NCBI GenBank assembly: GCA_902524795.1
Contig: CABZEU010000014.1
Span: forward strand, 1 to 36,746
Source: an uncultured Pelagibacteraceae bacterium
GTDB lineage: Bacteria > Pseudomonadota > Alphaproteobacteria > Pelagibacterales > AG-422-B15
Direction of reading: 5' to 3'
Length of the DNA stretch: 36,746 nt
Positions 8,704 through 16,607 of this stretch are shown piece by piece. The translations under genes and the position numbers were made by a program. Each line of letters begins with the position of its first letter. The first letter of the stretch is position 1. The notes beneath the pieces are model-generated. The model did no database searches. It was given only the letters and a program-made list of their open reading frames with translations, and was not told the DNA's origin.

Positions 8704-8781
8704 ATAGGGTTTTTATTTAAATTTTTACCTTTTTACAAGCACACATATTATTTATTTCACTAATCATTAATTTTTAACGAA

Positions 8782-9276
8782 TTACCAGTCAAAAAATCCA
8801 TGAGTACCTGTTGTTCCTCTGTAATATTCTACATCATCAGCTATTAGTTCATACCCAACAACTGCAAGTTCCTCAATGTTATGATTTTCAATTTTAATCT
8901 TACCTGTAACGTACACAGGTTCCCACCAAGCAAGTCCTTCCCATGGTTTTTTGGTTTCAACATAAACTATCTGATTAGGAGCAGGAGCGGGGACATGTAT
9001 ACATGCTCCTATGTAAGGCACAAGTAAGAAAGTGTTTATCTCTCGTCCAATTATATCTAACGGAAGTATATACCCCGGTATTCTGACTTCTTTGTCGTCT
9101 AATTTTTTGTTAAATTTAACTTCAGATGGATTAAACATTGCAGTCCATGGGATTAAGTCTTCCCAATCAATTTCTTTAGGTTCAGATGAGTAAGAATAAG
9201 ATGAAAGTAAAATTGTTGATGTAAGCACTAAACATTTAATGCTTAGGGAAATACTCTTTGATAGTTGAGTTTTCAT
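8782..9276 (-). CDS. DUF3299 exported protein of the ZrgA-type zinc operon
   Basis: This is a 164-residue periplasmic protein with an N-terminal signal peptide (hydrophobic SLSIKCLVLTSTILLSS, cleavage near SYS-SEP). The mature part matches DUF3299: WEDLIPWTAMFNP, a conserved GYILPLD strand, and GACIHVPAPAPNQIVYV, whose single Cys and His could bind metal. Its ATG overlaps the stop of the permease gene (ATGA), so the two are co-translated. In Vibrio zrg-type loci a protein of this family accompanies the DUF2796 zinc-binding protein and an ABC pair, which fits a periplasmic accessory role in zinc uptake. The exact biochemical role is not known. Confidence 0.85.
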   Translation of the reverse strand: MKTQLSKSISLSIKCLVLTSTILLSSYSYSSEPKEIDWEDLIPWTAMFNPSEVKFNKKLDDKEVRIPGYILPLDIIGREINTFLLVPYIGACIHVPAPAPNQIVYVETKKPWEGLAWWEPVYVTGKIKIENHNIEELAVVGYELIADDVEYYRGTTGTHGFFDW

Positions 9277-10523
9277 ATTTTAATTGTCATACCGTCATTA
9301 ATTGAAAACCAGTAGGCTCTAATTGCAGGGATCAGACTTACCAATGAAGCAGCTATAATAAATAACATAAAAATATAAATATCTTTTACAGCTAGCATTT
9401 CAATATTAACTAATATTCCGTAAGTATTATCAATCCATGGTTGCAATACGTACAATGTCAGGAACAGCATGACAGTGCTTACAATTATACTCATCACTGA
9501 GATAATGAATGCTTCAAGCATTAAAAGACCTATAACAACTTTAGGCGATGCTCCCATTGCTCGCCAAATAGCCATTTCACGTCTTCTCTCATTCAAACTT
9601 GAAAATATAATGGCCGTCATACCAATAAGTGTTGTAAAAATAACTGTTACGGAGATTCCAAGCAGTAGATTTTCAATAACGCCAACGATCCTCCACAGTT
9701 CTTGAAGAGCAACGCCAGGTAGAATTGAACTTAATGACTCCTCTGGATACTCATTAATCCATCGTTGTAATTGAAATATTTGTAATTTTGAATTTACCCC
9801 AATTAATGCTGCCGTGATATTTTTAGGAGAGAGGTCCATCTGACGAATTTCTTCTACAGGAGTAATTTGCCCTGGAATTTTAGCTCCAGTAGACCAGTCC
9901 ACATGAATTGCTTCAATTGCTTCCAAGCTTACGATAACTGTATTGTCGACCGGTGTTCCAGTTTTAGCAAGAATGCCTGAAACTTTAAAAGGCTGATCAT
10001 CGTGATCTGAAAATGATTGTAATCCATGAGATACAATGAGTGGAGTGCCCACAGAATAATTTAGTTTTTCAGCAACACCTGCGCCTATTATGACATCGTA
10101 TAAGTCATCTAGCTTGTTGCCCTCTTCTAATTCAATTGATTGCCCACCCCTAAATTTATATCGCTTAAAAAATTCACTATTGGTACCCATAACTCTAAAA
10201 CCTTTATGACTATCTCCGAGAGAGATAGGCACAGACCATGCAACTTCTTTTTTATTTATAACATCTTCATAACTTTCCCAAGTTATGTTGTTGGTAGCAT
10301 TTCCAATTCTAAAGACTGAATATAGAAGTAACTGAACAGAACTCGTTCTTGCGCCAACTATTAGGTCAGTTTGAGAAATCGTATCAGTGAAGCTTGTATA
10401 AGCAGATGTTCTTAACTTTTCAACGCTCATGTACAACATTAAAGATAAGGATATGGCAAAAACTGTCATACCAACAGTTAATAATCTTGCATACAAAGAA
10501 TTGAAGGTAAGTTTTAAAAGCAT
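9273..10523 (-). CDS. FtsX/MacB-type ABC transporter permease of the ZrgA-type zinc operon
   Basis: This 416-residue inner-membrane protein has the type VII ABC layout: one N-terminal helix (about residues 12-30), a large periplasmic domain of some 240 residues (MacB_PCD-like), then three C-terminal helices (about 285-310, 333-360, 380-405). The segment SSLNERRREMAIWRAMGASP between helices 2 and 3 is the conserved FtsX coupling region that contacts the ATPase. It is paired with the ATPase gene 2 bases upstream and overlaps the DUF3299 gene by 4 bases. LolC-like lipoprotein transport is the alternative, but the zinc-binding neighbour and the Zur box argue for a zinc-related system. Confidence 0.87.
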   Translation of the reverse strand: MLLKLTFNSLYARLLTVGMTVFAISLSLMLYMSVEKLRTSAYTSFTDTISQTDLIVGARTSSVQLLLYSVFRIGNATNNITWESYEDVINKKEVAWSVPISLGDSHKGFRVMGTNSEFFKRYKFRGGQSIELEEGNKLDDLYDVIIGAGVAEKLNYSVGTPLIVSHGLQSFSDHDDQPFKVSGILAKTGTPVDNTVIVSLEAIEAIHVDWSTGAKIPGQITPVEEIRQMDLSPKNITAALIGVNSKLQIFQLQRWINEYPEESLSSILPGVALQELWRIVGVIENLLLGISVTVIFTTLIGMTAIIFSSLNERRREMAIWRAMGASPKVVIGLLMLEAFIISVMSIIVSTVMLFLTLYVLQPWIDNTYGILVNIEMLAVKDIYIFMLFIIAASLVSLIPAIRAYWFSINDGMTIKI

Positions 10524-10525
10524 CT

Positions 10526-11227
10526 TTATTGTTCTTTCACCGAGACATTCTTCATATCTATAACTCTATCAAAGTTAGAGCTTAAAGATTTATCATGAGA
10601 AACCATTAATAAGGTTGAATTGCTACTTGCAACTTGAGAGAACATTAAATCTAGAAATATAGTTTGTGCGTCTGTATCCAAAGAGGATGTAGGTTCATCT
10701 GCTATGACCAATGAAGGATTTCCAATTAATGCTCTTGCAACAGCAACCCTTTGTTGTTGACCAACGCTTAATTCACTTGCTTTCATATTAACAACGTCTT
10801 CAGGCAAACGTAAAGATTTACAAATACTAATTGCGGTTTCTCTTTGATTGCTAATGTTTGCTGACCTTAATTTTGAAAAATAAAGTGGCAACAAAATATT
10901 ATCAATGACATTTGCATATGGGAGTAAATTAAATTGCTGAAATATAATACCAATGTTATCGGATCTATATTGATCTCTTTTTGTTGCTGATAAGTCATTA
11001 ATCAGCTTTTCATTCAATTGAATTTTGCCTGAAAGGGGAGTTAAAAATCCACAGATAAGTGAGAGTAGGGTTGTTTTACCTGAACCGCTCTCGCCCAAAA
11101 GCAATACTTTTTCTCCTTTGTCGACTGATAGCTCTGGAATATGAAGTTTAAATTTGCTTTTATTTGACCAATGAAACTTTACAGAATTAATTTGTATCGT
11201 TTTTTCATTCAAATTAGATTTTTCCAT
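10526..11227 (-). CDS. ABC transporter ATP-binding protein (LolD/MacB type) of the ZrgA-type zinc operon
   Basis: This 233-residue ATPase powers the FtsX-like permease encoded 2 bases downstream. Walker A is GESGSGKTT, the Q-loop is IIFQQFNLLPYANV, the signature is LSVGQQQRVAVARAL and Walker B is LVIADEPTSSLD, followed by the SHD switch. The signature reads LSVGQ rather than LSGGQ, a variant common in this family. The first 20 residues or so form a short extension before the first strand. The start overlaps the zrgA gene by 14 bases, so expression is coupled to the DUF2796 protein. Confidence 0.88.
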   Translation of the reverse strand: MEKSNLNEKTIQINSVKFHWSNKSKFKLHIPELSVDKGEKVLLLGESGSGKTTLLSLICGFLTPLSGKIQLNEKLINDLSATKRDQYRSDNIGIIFQQFNLLPYANVIDNILLPLYFSKLRSANISNQRETAISICKSLRLPEDVVNMKASELSVGQQQRVAVARALIGNPSLVIADEPTSSLDTDAQTIFLDLMFSQVASSNSTLLMVSHDKSLSSNFDRVIDMKNVSVKEQ

Positions 11228-11816
11228 CTGTGTTAATTAAAGGCTTATCTCCCTCTACCCCAAAGCTAGTAGACCCCATATTTGAGATAAACTGAACCTC
11301 TAACTCACCAGAATTCGTGAAAGTAGCAAAATAAGGAAAATTTACCTCTTTAATGGCGTTTATGTTGCCACATTCAAATGAATATTTTGCATAAAACTCA
11401 TTATGATTTTCTTCAGCATGCTCAGCATGCTCATCGTGTTCTTCATGCTCATCGTGTTCTTCATGCTCATCGTGTTCTTCATGCTCATCATGCTCATCTT
11501 CTTCCTTTAAAGCAACTTTCTGACCGTTTAATTCGCAAAGACTATTACTTGGTAGAGTGAATATATTTGTGTAATCATCAAATGTTTTCAGAGCTTGATT
11601 AATTTTAGCAATATCTTCATCATTTTTTGCTACATATTCAAACCCTACAATATCGGCTCCAGGTATCATAAATTCAAACTCAATTGTCGATCCTTCAACG
11701 GCAATATTTAACTCACCCACGCCATGTTCGTGCTTATCAACTTGTCTCGTCTCTTCAGCGCTGATTGTAAAAGTCATTAAATTAAATGAGAGTAATATAT
11801 ATATTATGTATTTCAT
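11214..11816 (-). CDS. zrgA: ZrgA-family (DUF2796) periplasmic zinc-binding protein, His-rich
   Basis: This 200-residue exported protein starts with a signal peptide (IIYILLSFNLMTFTISA, cleaved before EETRQ). The DUF2796 signature HEHGVGELNIAVEG comes next, then the EFEFMIPGADIVGFE strand region. About 35 residues in the middle (roughly 106-140) are almost only Asp, Glu and His, in HDEHEE units, and should bind several zinc ions with low affinity. This segment is encoded by perfect 18-base tandem repeats. The Vibrio cholerae ZrgA family is Zur-regulated and works in a secondary zinc uptake system; the gene order here (zrgA, ATPase, permease, DUF3299) fits that. A strong Zur-box palindrome lies about 60 bases upstream, so the operon is probably induced by zinc starvation. 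Confidence 0.9.
   Translation of the reverse strand: MKYIIYILLSFNLMTFTISAEETRQVDKHEHGVGELNIAVEGSTIEFEFMIPGADIVGFEYVAKNDEDIAKINQALKTFDDYTNIFTLPSNSLCELNGQKVALKEEDEHDEHEEHDEHEEHDEHEEHDEHAEHAEENHNEFYAKYSFECGNINAIKEVNFPYFATFTNSGELEVQFISNMGSTSFGVEGDKPLINTDGKI
11413..11505 (-). repeat. 18-base tandem repeats inside zrgA
   Basis: Three perfect copies of an 18-base unit (11431-11448, 11449-11466, 11467-11484) are flanked by degenerate copies. Each encodes six residues of the HDEHEE type. The frame is kept because the unit is a multiple of three, so copy-number change would lengthen or shorten the His-rich zinc-binding loop without a frameshift. Confidence 0.9.
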
Positions 11817-11874
11817 ATGAGTCTCTATTTGAAAAAAAATATACTATCGTTAAAAAAATATTTTATCTAGATAA

Positions 11875-11895
11875 AATTGTTACTATATAACAATT
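11875..11895. promoter_or_regulatory. Zur box upstream of the zrgA operon
   Basis: The inverted repeat AATTGTTA-n5-TAACAATT is perfect over both 8-base arms. Its core TGTTACTATATAACA differs at two of the specified positions from the proteobacterial Zur consensus TGTTATANTATAACA. It lies about 60 bases before the zrgA start codon and just past the end of zur, in the right place to block that promoter. Confidence 0.8.
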
Positions 11896-11917
11896 AAATT
11901 AATGGATGATTTTTGCC

Positions 11918-12319
11918 TTAAGATGTTTCACAGGATTTACAAGTACCAAAGAATTCTAGATTATAACCGTCAAATTTGATTCCACTATTATCCTTATAAT
12001 CTAATAAATATTTAAAGAGTTTAGGGTCATTTATTTCTGAGACTTCATCACAACTATCACATATTGAAAATGCGGTAGCGTGAGGTGTTTCACAATCTGA
12101 AGTTTTGCATGCAACAAATGAATTTTGACTTTCTACTTTATGAATTTTACCAATTTCAATTAACTTATCTAAAGCTCTGTAAACTTGAGGTGGAGCATTG
12201 ATGCCTTTTTTTTGTACATTAGATAAAATGGAATACGCTTTGACAGGTTTCTTGTTTTTTTGAATGTATTCAAGAATGATCTTTTGATTTTTAGACAGTG
12301 GTTTCTGTTTATTTTCCAT
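11918..12319 (-). CDS. zur: Zinc uptake regulator Zur (Fur family)
   Basis: This 133-residue repressor binds zinc and shuts off zinc import genes when zinc is plentiful. The N-terminal winged helix (residues 1-80) has the Fur-family NAPPQVYRALDKL recognition helix. The zinc sites are visible: His and Cys in CDCETPHATAFSICDSC, and a C-terminal CKSC, giving the two CxxC pairs of the structural zinc site. The length is slightly short for the family. It is the last gene of znuC-znuB-zur, 11 bases after znuB, and so is probably autoregulated through the Zur box in front of znuC. Zur rather than Fur is supported by its place inside the znu operon and by the two Zur-type palindromes nearby. Confidence 0.93.
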   Translation of the reverse strand: MENKQKPLSKNQKIILEYIQKNKKPVKAYSILSNVQKKGINAPPQVYRALDKLIEIGKIHKVESQNSFVACKTSDCETPHATAFSICDSCDEVSEINDPKLFKYLLDYKDNSGIKFDGYNLEFFGTCKSCETS

Positions 12320-12330
12320 TGTTTACTATT

Positions 12331-13122
12331 TTAATATTTTTTTCTGATTCTGGATAATGATAAAATAAATAAAATTATTGCAACTGTGACAATAGTTGGA
12401 CCCGATGATGTATTAATTTCGAAAGATGCATAAAGTCCAATAAATACTGATAATAATCCTCCAATAATTGACAAAATAACCATTTGTTTAGGATTATTTG
12501 ATAAATTACGCGCCATTGCACATGGAATAATAAGCATCCCAGTTATTAAGAGAAGACCTACCATTTTGATAGAAATTGCAATAAGAGCTGCCAATAAAAT
12601 TGTAAATATAGCGTTAACTCTTTTTGGATTCATGCCCTCAGCTTCAGCCAACTCATAATTTACTGTTGAGGCGAATAAAGGCTTCCATATTAGCCATAAT
12701 ACGAAAAGTATTATTGCGCCACCTGCCCATATGATGATCAAGTCATTTACATTTACCGACAGTATATCTCCAAACAATATCCCCATGATATCAAACCTTA
12801 TGAATGATAAAAATCCTAAGACTACCAACCCAATGGCCAAAGACGAGTGCGAGAGGAGTCCCAGTAGTGCATCCCCTGCTAAATTTGTTGTATTTTGTAA
12901 TCTCAATAAAATTAATGCGACTAATGATGAAACAGCAAATATTGATAGTGAAATGTTTATATCAAATGATATTGATAATATTACACCTAACAATGCTGAA
13001 TGCGCTAGTGTATCCCCAAAGAATGAAAGTCTCCGCCACACAACAAAGCATCCAAGAGGACCGGTAACTATTGCAATTCCAATACCAGCTATAAGTGCCC
13101 TAAATAAAAAGTCATCAAACAT
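12331..13122 (-). CDS. znuB: High-affinity zinc ABC transporter permease ZnuB
   Basis: This is the membrane channel of the ZnuABC zinc importer (ABC-3 family), 263 residues with about eight helices. Family marks are GPLGCFVVWRRLSFFGDTLAHSA-like sequence near residue 22-44, in which the FxGD and AHSALLG parts are diagnostic, the EAEGMNPKRVN cytoplasmic loop that contacts ZnuC, and LLITGMLIIPCAMAR. It starts one base after znuC ends and is followed at 11 bases by zur. Confidence 0.93.
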   Translation of the reverse strand: MFDDFLFRALIAGIGIAIVTGPLGCFVVWRRLSFFGDTLAHSALLGVILSISFDINISLSIFAVSSLVALILLRLQNTTNLAGDALLGLLSHSSLAIGLVVLGFLSFIRFDIMGILFGDILSVNVNDLIIIWAGGAIILFVLWLIWKPLFASTVNYELAEAEGMNPKRVNAIFTILLAALIAISIKMVGLLLITGMLIIPCAMARNLSNNPKQMVILSIIGGLLSVFIGLYASFEINTSSGPTIVTVAIILFILSLSRIRKKY

Positions 13123-13123
13123 A

Positions 13124-13873
13124 TTATTTTGCTTCTTTCACGATGTTACCATCTGAGTCATGAACATGGTCATGCTCATGTTCATAGAGAGATAGAAGCT
13201 GAGATGATTTTTCGCCAAAAAGTTCTTTATATTCTTTGTTTTGAGCAACAGCTACTGGCGTTCCTGAGCAACAAACATGCCCATTAAGACAAACGACATA
13301 GTCCGTAGCAGACATAACAACATGAAGATCGTGTGAAATTAAAAGTATCCCACACTTAAGTGTTTCGGATATTTTTTTTATCAATGCATATAATTCAACT
13401 TCGCCTGTAAAATCGACGCCCTGTACGGGTTCATCAAGGACCAAAAGGTCCGGCTTCTTTGCAATTGCTCGTGCCAAAAGAACTCTTTGAAATTCACCAC
13501 CTGATAATTCTCTCAGATTGTTATTTTTAAGGTGTTCAACACCCGTCAAGTTCAAAGCATCGTTTATTTCTTGTTCCTGTAGGTCCTGAGTTAAAACCAT
13601 AAAATCAATAACTCTAACTGGCAATGTCCAGTCAATCGAAACTTTCTGTGGTACGTAAGAAATTTTATTTGTTAATCTTTCTACATTGCCCTCAATGTTT
13701 TTGTAAAGACCAAGAGCTATTTTAGCAGTGGTAGTTTTACCTGACCCGTTTGGACCAATTAAAGTAACAATTTTTCCTTTTGTAATATTTAAATTTACAC
13801 CCTTCACAAGCCATTTGCCATCCTTATACAAACCGGCATCAGATACTTTTACTAAAAGGTCATTGTCTATCAT
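13124..13873 (-). CDS. znuC: Zinc ABC transporter ATP-binding protein ZnuC
   Basis: This is the ATPase of the ZnuABC zinc importer, 249 residues. Walker A is GPNGSGKTT, the signature LSGGEFQRVLLARAI, Walker B LLVLDEPVQGVD, and the switch ISHDLHVV. The C-terminal tail is His-rich (YEHEHDHVHDSDG), as in other ZnuC proteins, and may sense or hold cytoplasmic zinc. It is the first gene of znuC-znuB-zur and is divergent from znuA over a 71-base gap holding a consensus Zur box, so both directions are probably repressed together by one site. Confidence 0.94.
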   Translation of the reverse strand: MIDNDLLVKVSDAGLYKDGKWLVKGVNLNITKGKIVTLIGPNGSGKTTTAKIALGLYKNIEGNVERLTNKISYVPQKVSIDWTLPVRVIDFMVLTQDLQEQEINDALNLTGVEHLKNNNLRELSGGEFQRVLLARAIAKKPDLLVLDEPVQGVDFTGEVELYALIKKISETLKCGILLISHDLHVVMSATDYVVCLNGHVCCSGTPVAVAQNKEYKELFGEKSSQLLSLYEHEHDHVHDSDGNIVKEAK

Positions 13874-13895
13874 AAAAAATGCTTGCTAAATAATT

Positions 13896-13912
13896 ATGTT
13901 ATAATATAACGC
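13896..13912. promoter_or_regulatory. Zur box between divergent znuC and znuA
   Basis: The core GTTATAATATAAC (13898-13910) is an inverted repeat of 6-base arms around one base, matching the central part of the classical Zur consensus TGTTATANTATAACA. It contains TATAAT, so it probably overlaps the -10 of one or both divergent promoters. A bound Zur dimer would block the polymerase in both directions. Confidence 0.88.
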
Positions 13913-13944
13913 TATACTCAAACTATTATGAAAGCAATATATCT

Positions 13945-14970
13945 ATGAAATTACAACTTAAATTTGGATTAATCTTATCAACTTTTTCTCTATTAGCGTT
14001 TATTTCTTACGCTAAAGCTGAAACAAAAGTTATAACATCAATTAAGCCGATACATTCATTAATTAGTTATGTAATGGATGGAGTAGGAACGCCTGGCTTA
14101 TTAGTAGATGGCAGTTCTTCACCACACACTTTTCAATTGAAGCCTTCCCACGCAACAATGCTTCAAGAAGCAGATATCGTGTTCTGGATTGGCAAGGACT
14201 TGGAATCATTTCTAGAGAGACCTCTGGAGTCAATTGCAAAAGATGCAAAGCAAGTAACATTGATGGAATCAGAAGATATTGAAATGCTCAAATTTAGGGA
14301 AAAAAATGTATTTGATGATCATGATGAGCACGGTGATGAACATGACGAGCATGACGAACACGAAGAACATGGTGACGAGCATGACGAACACGAAGAACAT
14401 GGTGACGAGCATGACGAACACGGTGATGAACATGACGAGCACGCACATCATGATGGTCATAATCATGGTGAATTTGATATTCACTTTTGGCTAGATCCAG
14501 AAATCGCAAAGACTATTGTTCAAATAGCTGCAAAAGAAATGTCAGAAATTGATCCTGCAAATGCATCAAAATATGAAGCAAATGCAGCCAAAGCTCTGAA
14601 TGAACTTGATCAACTTATAAATGATACAAGAGGCAAGATAAATAAGGATGCCACTTATGTTGTATTCCACGATGCTTACCAATATTTTGAGCAACGCTTT
14701 GGAATCGAAGTAATCGGTGCACTCACAGTAAATCCTGAAGTATTGCCAGGCGCTAAACAGCTTGCTGAAATTAGAGAGGTCATTGAACACGAGGGCGTTA
14801 ACTGCCTATTCTCTGAGCCTCAGTTTAATCCAAGTATTGCTGAAACAATTGCTAGTGACACAGGCGTGAAGACTGCAGTTCTTGATCCGTTAGGAGCTGA
14901 ACTAGAGCCTGGAAAAGATCTGTATTTTGATCTTATAAGCGATATGGCATCATCATTTGAAAGTTGCTAG
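13945..14970 (+). CDS. znuA: Zinc ABC transporter substrate-binding protein ZnuA, His-rich loop
   Basis: This 341-residue periplasmic binding protein captures zinc for ZnuBC. A signal peptide (LILSTFSLLAFISYAKA) precedes the SIKPIHSLISYVM start of the cluster A-I fold. Zinc ligands are visible at SSSPHTFQLKPS (first His), FDIHFWLDPE (second His), VFHDAYQYFEQRFG (third His) and a late acidic residue (AVLDPLGAE). Between the first and second ligands, at about residues 127-173, lies an unusually long His/Asp/Glu loop of HDEH and HEEH units encoded by 30-base repeats. Such loops are thought to collect zinc. The gene is divergent from znuC over a Zur box and is followed after 24 bases by a DUF1826 gene. 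Confidence 0.94.
   Translation: MKLQLKFGLILSTFSLLAFISYAKAETKVITSIKPIHSLISYVMDGVGTPGLLVDGSSSPHTFQLKPSHATMLQEADIVFWIGKDLESFLERPLESIAKDAKQVTLMESEDIEMLKFREKNVFDDHDEHGDEHDEHDEHEEHGDEHDEHEEHGDEHDEHGDEHDEHAHHDGHNHGEFDIHFWLDPEIAKTIVQIAAKEMSEIDPANASKYEANAAKALNELDQLINDTRGKINKDATYVVFHDAYQYFEQRFGIEVIGALTVNPEVLPGAKQLAEIREVIEHEGVNCLFSEPQFNPSIAETIASDTGVKTAVLDPLGAELEPGKDLYFDLISDMASSFESC
14347..14436 (+). repeat. 30-base tandem repeats inside znuA
   Basis: Two perfect 30-base copies (14347-14376 and 14377-14406) and a third partial copy (14407-14436) encode the His-rich metal loop, ten residues per unit. The units keep the frame. Their codon pattern (GAGCATGACGAACACGAAGA) resembles that of the zrgA repeat read on its own coding strand. 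Confidence 0.9.
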
Positions 14971-14994
14971 GAGTTTATCAAAATAAGGCAGTCA

Positions 14995-15639
14995 ATGAGA
15001 AATCCAGAGGGAATTTTTTTAACTGACAATCTTGAGTCTCTAAAAAACTTCAATAAGTCTCAATACAAGCTCGGGATTGTAGAGAGAAATGCCCTTAATG
15101 GTGGGGATGAGTTCTTCAATGAGTTAATGCAGAAGCCTTTTCAAGTATCAGGAGCTGTCCGTAAACTCTTTGCAAAATCAGATATATCAAAACTTCTTGA
15201 AAATACTTTTTCTCCAAAATTGAGAGCCAATGAATTTTTCAAACAATGGCTTAGTGATATGGAAGACGTATGCAAGTCATTTTGTGATCTTGAGAACATT
15301 AAAGATGTTGCATTTTGGCTTGGTACTAAGCGTGGATGCAGTCGATACCATGTAGACAATGTTCCAAAACGGTTGCTTGTAACTTATGCTGGGAGAGGGA
15401 CTGAGTGGATACCTGATATAGCCGCAGATAGAACTGCTTTTGAAAGCGGTGAGCCTAATGAGCATATTGTAAAAGATACATCAGCCTTAAGACACATACG
15501 TCAATGGGATGTTGCAGTGTTCAGAGGCTTTCGTGAAGGCATATTGCACCGCACACCAGATGAAGCATTAAATGGGCCGTCAATATTACTTAGGTTAGAC
15601 CATTCTTCATTTTTAAAAAAAATAGATCATAGCTACTAA
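14995..15639 (+). CDS. DUF1826 protein, probable member of the Zur regulon
   Basis: This 214-residue cytosolic protein is of the DUF1826 family, which occurs next to znuA and other zinc-starvation genes in proteobacteria. The conserved core is CSRYHVDNVPKRLLVTYAG (about 115-133), GTEWIPD, then WDVAVFRGFREGILHRTPDE and ILLRLDH. I see His119-x-Asp121 followed by His185 and Arg200, the arrangement of metal and co-substrate ligands in 2-oxoglutarate/Fe(II) double-stranded beta-helix enzymes. That link is my inference, not established for this family. It lies 24 bases after znuA on the same strand and so shares its Zur control. Confidence 0.82.
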   Translation: MRNPEGIFLTDNLESLKNFNKSQYKLGIVERNALNGGDEFFNELMQKPFQVSGAVRKLFAKSDISKLLENTFSPKLRANEFFKQWLSDMEDVCKSFCDLENIKDVAFWLGTKRGCSRYHVDNVPKRLLVTYAGRGTEWIPDIAADRTAFESGEPNEHIVKDTSALRHIRQWDVAVFRGFREGILHRTPDEALNGPSILLRLDHSSFLKKIDHSY

Positions 15640-15761
15640 TCAATACATTAAATAACACATTTAAATGTTTCAAAAATGTGAATTATTTAAATTCTTATAC
15701 TTATTTATTGATTTCGATTTATTATCTAGAATAATTTAAAAGTTTTGAATCTATTAAAGAT

Positions 15762-16481
15762 ATGACATCAGAATTTACATTATTTGGTTTTCATCATCTA
15801 ATTTCAATTACATCAATCTTTGCAATTTCATTTCTATTTCCTGCAATGGTGAGATTGATTAACAATAAATCAATTACTGAAATAATCTTAATCATCTTAG
15901 GAGCTCTATTAATTATCCATGAATTAGCAAAACCTTTTTACAGAGTTTTTTTTTATGATCATTCTGTTTATGAGGTTTTTCCAATACACATTTGTCATAT
16001 CGCAGCATTATCGATGGGAATTTATATCTTCACTAAAATTAAATTTTTTTTTGAAGTTGCGTACTTTTTTGGACTAACTGGAAATTTGTTAGCTATGGTA
16101 ACGCCTGATGTTGATTATACTTATCCAGATGCTGAATTCATTACATATTACTTTGGTCATGGATTGCTTTTTATGACTGTATTTTATGTATGTATCTGTA
16201 CCAAAGTGGAATTGACCTGGAGTTCAGTAATTAGAGTTCTAGTTTTTGCTGTTTCCTTATTACCATTGATTTACTTGCTAAACCTTTATCTCGTTAGTTA
16301 TTTTGCTGATGCTAATTACTGGTATTTAATGATAACGCCTGCAGCCAATACGTTGTTGGATTTCTTCCCAGCCCCACCATGGCATATACCTTATCTAGCA
16401 ATATTAGCTCTGATCTTGTTTGTGATGTCGTATTGGGTGTACTTAGCCCTAATGAGACTAAATAAATTCAAATATCTTTAA
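15762..16481 (+). CDS. TIGR02206 / YwaF-family integral membrane protein
   Basis: This 239-residue protein has about seven hydrophobic helices and matches the TIGR02206 (TP0381/YwaF) pattern: FGFHHLISI at the start, FPIHICHIAALSMGIY near residue 80, FFGLTGNLLAMVTPDVDY, an FGHGLLFMTV helix, and WYLMITPAANTLLDF near the end. The conserved His residues at helix ends suggest a binding site in the membrane, but no function is established for the family. It is monocistronic, with no clear ribosome site before its ATG. Its last 24 bases overlap a small ORF on the opposite strand. Confidence 0.82.
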   Translation: MTSEFTLFGFHHLISITSIFAISFLFPAMVRLINNKSITEIILIILGALLIIHELAKPFYRVFFYDHSVYEVFPIHICHIAALSMGIYIFTKIKFFFEVAYFFGLTGNLLAMVTPDVDYTYPDAEFITYYFGHGLLFMTVFYVCICTKVELTWSSVIRVLVFAVSLLPLIYLLNLYLVSYFADANYWYLMITPAANTLLDFFPAPPWHIPYLAILALILFVMSYWVYLALMRLNKFKYL

Positions 16482-16607
16482 TATAATGATTGTGTTTAAG
16501 ACTAATAGCAGCAGAGGAACCACTGTTCTTATGAGTTCCATGATGTGATTAATGTTATCTAACTTCTTTTCGAGCTCAGATTTGTTATTCAGTAATTTGT
16601 TCAACAT
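16458..16607 (-). CDS. Small single-helix membrane protein, nearly leaderless
   Basis: This 49-residue ORF starts MLNKLLNNKSELEKKLDNIN, an amphipathic charged part that may form a coiled coil. It continues into a hydrophobic helix of about 20 residues (VVPLLLLVLNTIIILKI) and ends in FEFI. I recognise no family. The support is a near-consensus promoter whose -10 ends 6 bases before the ATG, so the message would begin at or next to the start codon. There is no Shine-Dalgarno sequence, as expected for a leaderless gene. It overlaps the 3' end of the TIGR02206 gene by 24 bases on the opposite strand. It could still be a chance ORF. Confidence 0.42.
   Translation of the reverse strand: MLNKLLNNKSELEKKLDNINHIMELIRTVVPLLLLVLNTIIILKIFEFI

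Noticed and set aside
11431-11484. Regular short direct repeats that might suggest a CRISPR array or transcription-factor iterons
   Set aside because: They have no spacers, lie inside zrgA, keep its reading frame and encode His-rich residues.
12731-13156. Long ORFs on the strand opposite znuB
   Set aside because: znuB has complete family motifs and operon spacing; the antisense frames have no family likeness, ribosome site or promoter.
13928-13948. A 6-codon upstream ORF ending in ATGA over the znuA start codon
   Set aside because: It is too short and lacks a ribosome site; it could be chance, and no metal-linked codon pattern is seen.
11378-14509. Several repeat-rich ORFs in other frames of zrgA and znuA (for example His/Arg-rich or Met/Thr-rich reading frames)
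   Set aside because: They are products of the tandem repeats read in wrong frames; the real genes have signal peptides, family motifs and operon context.
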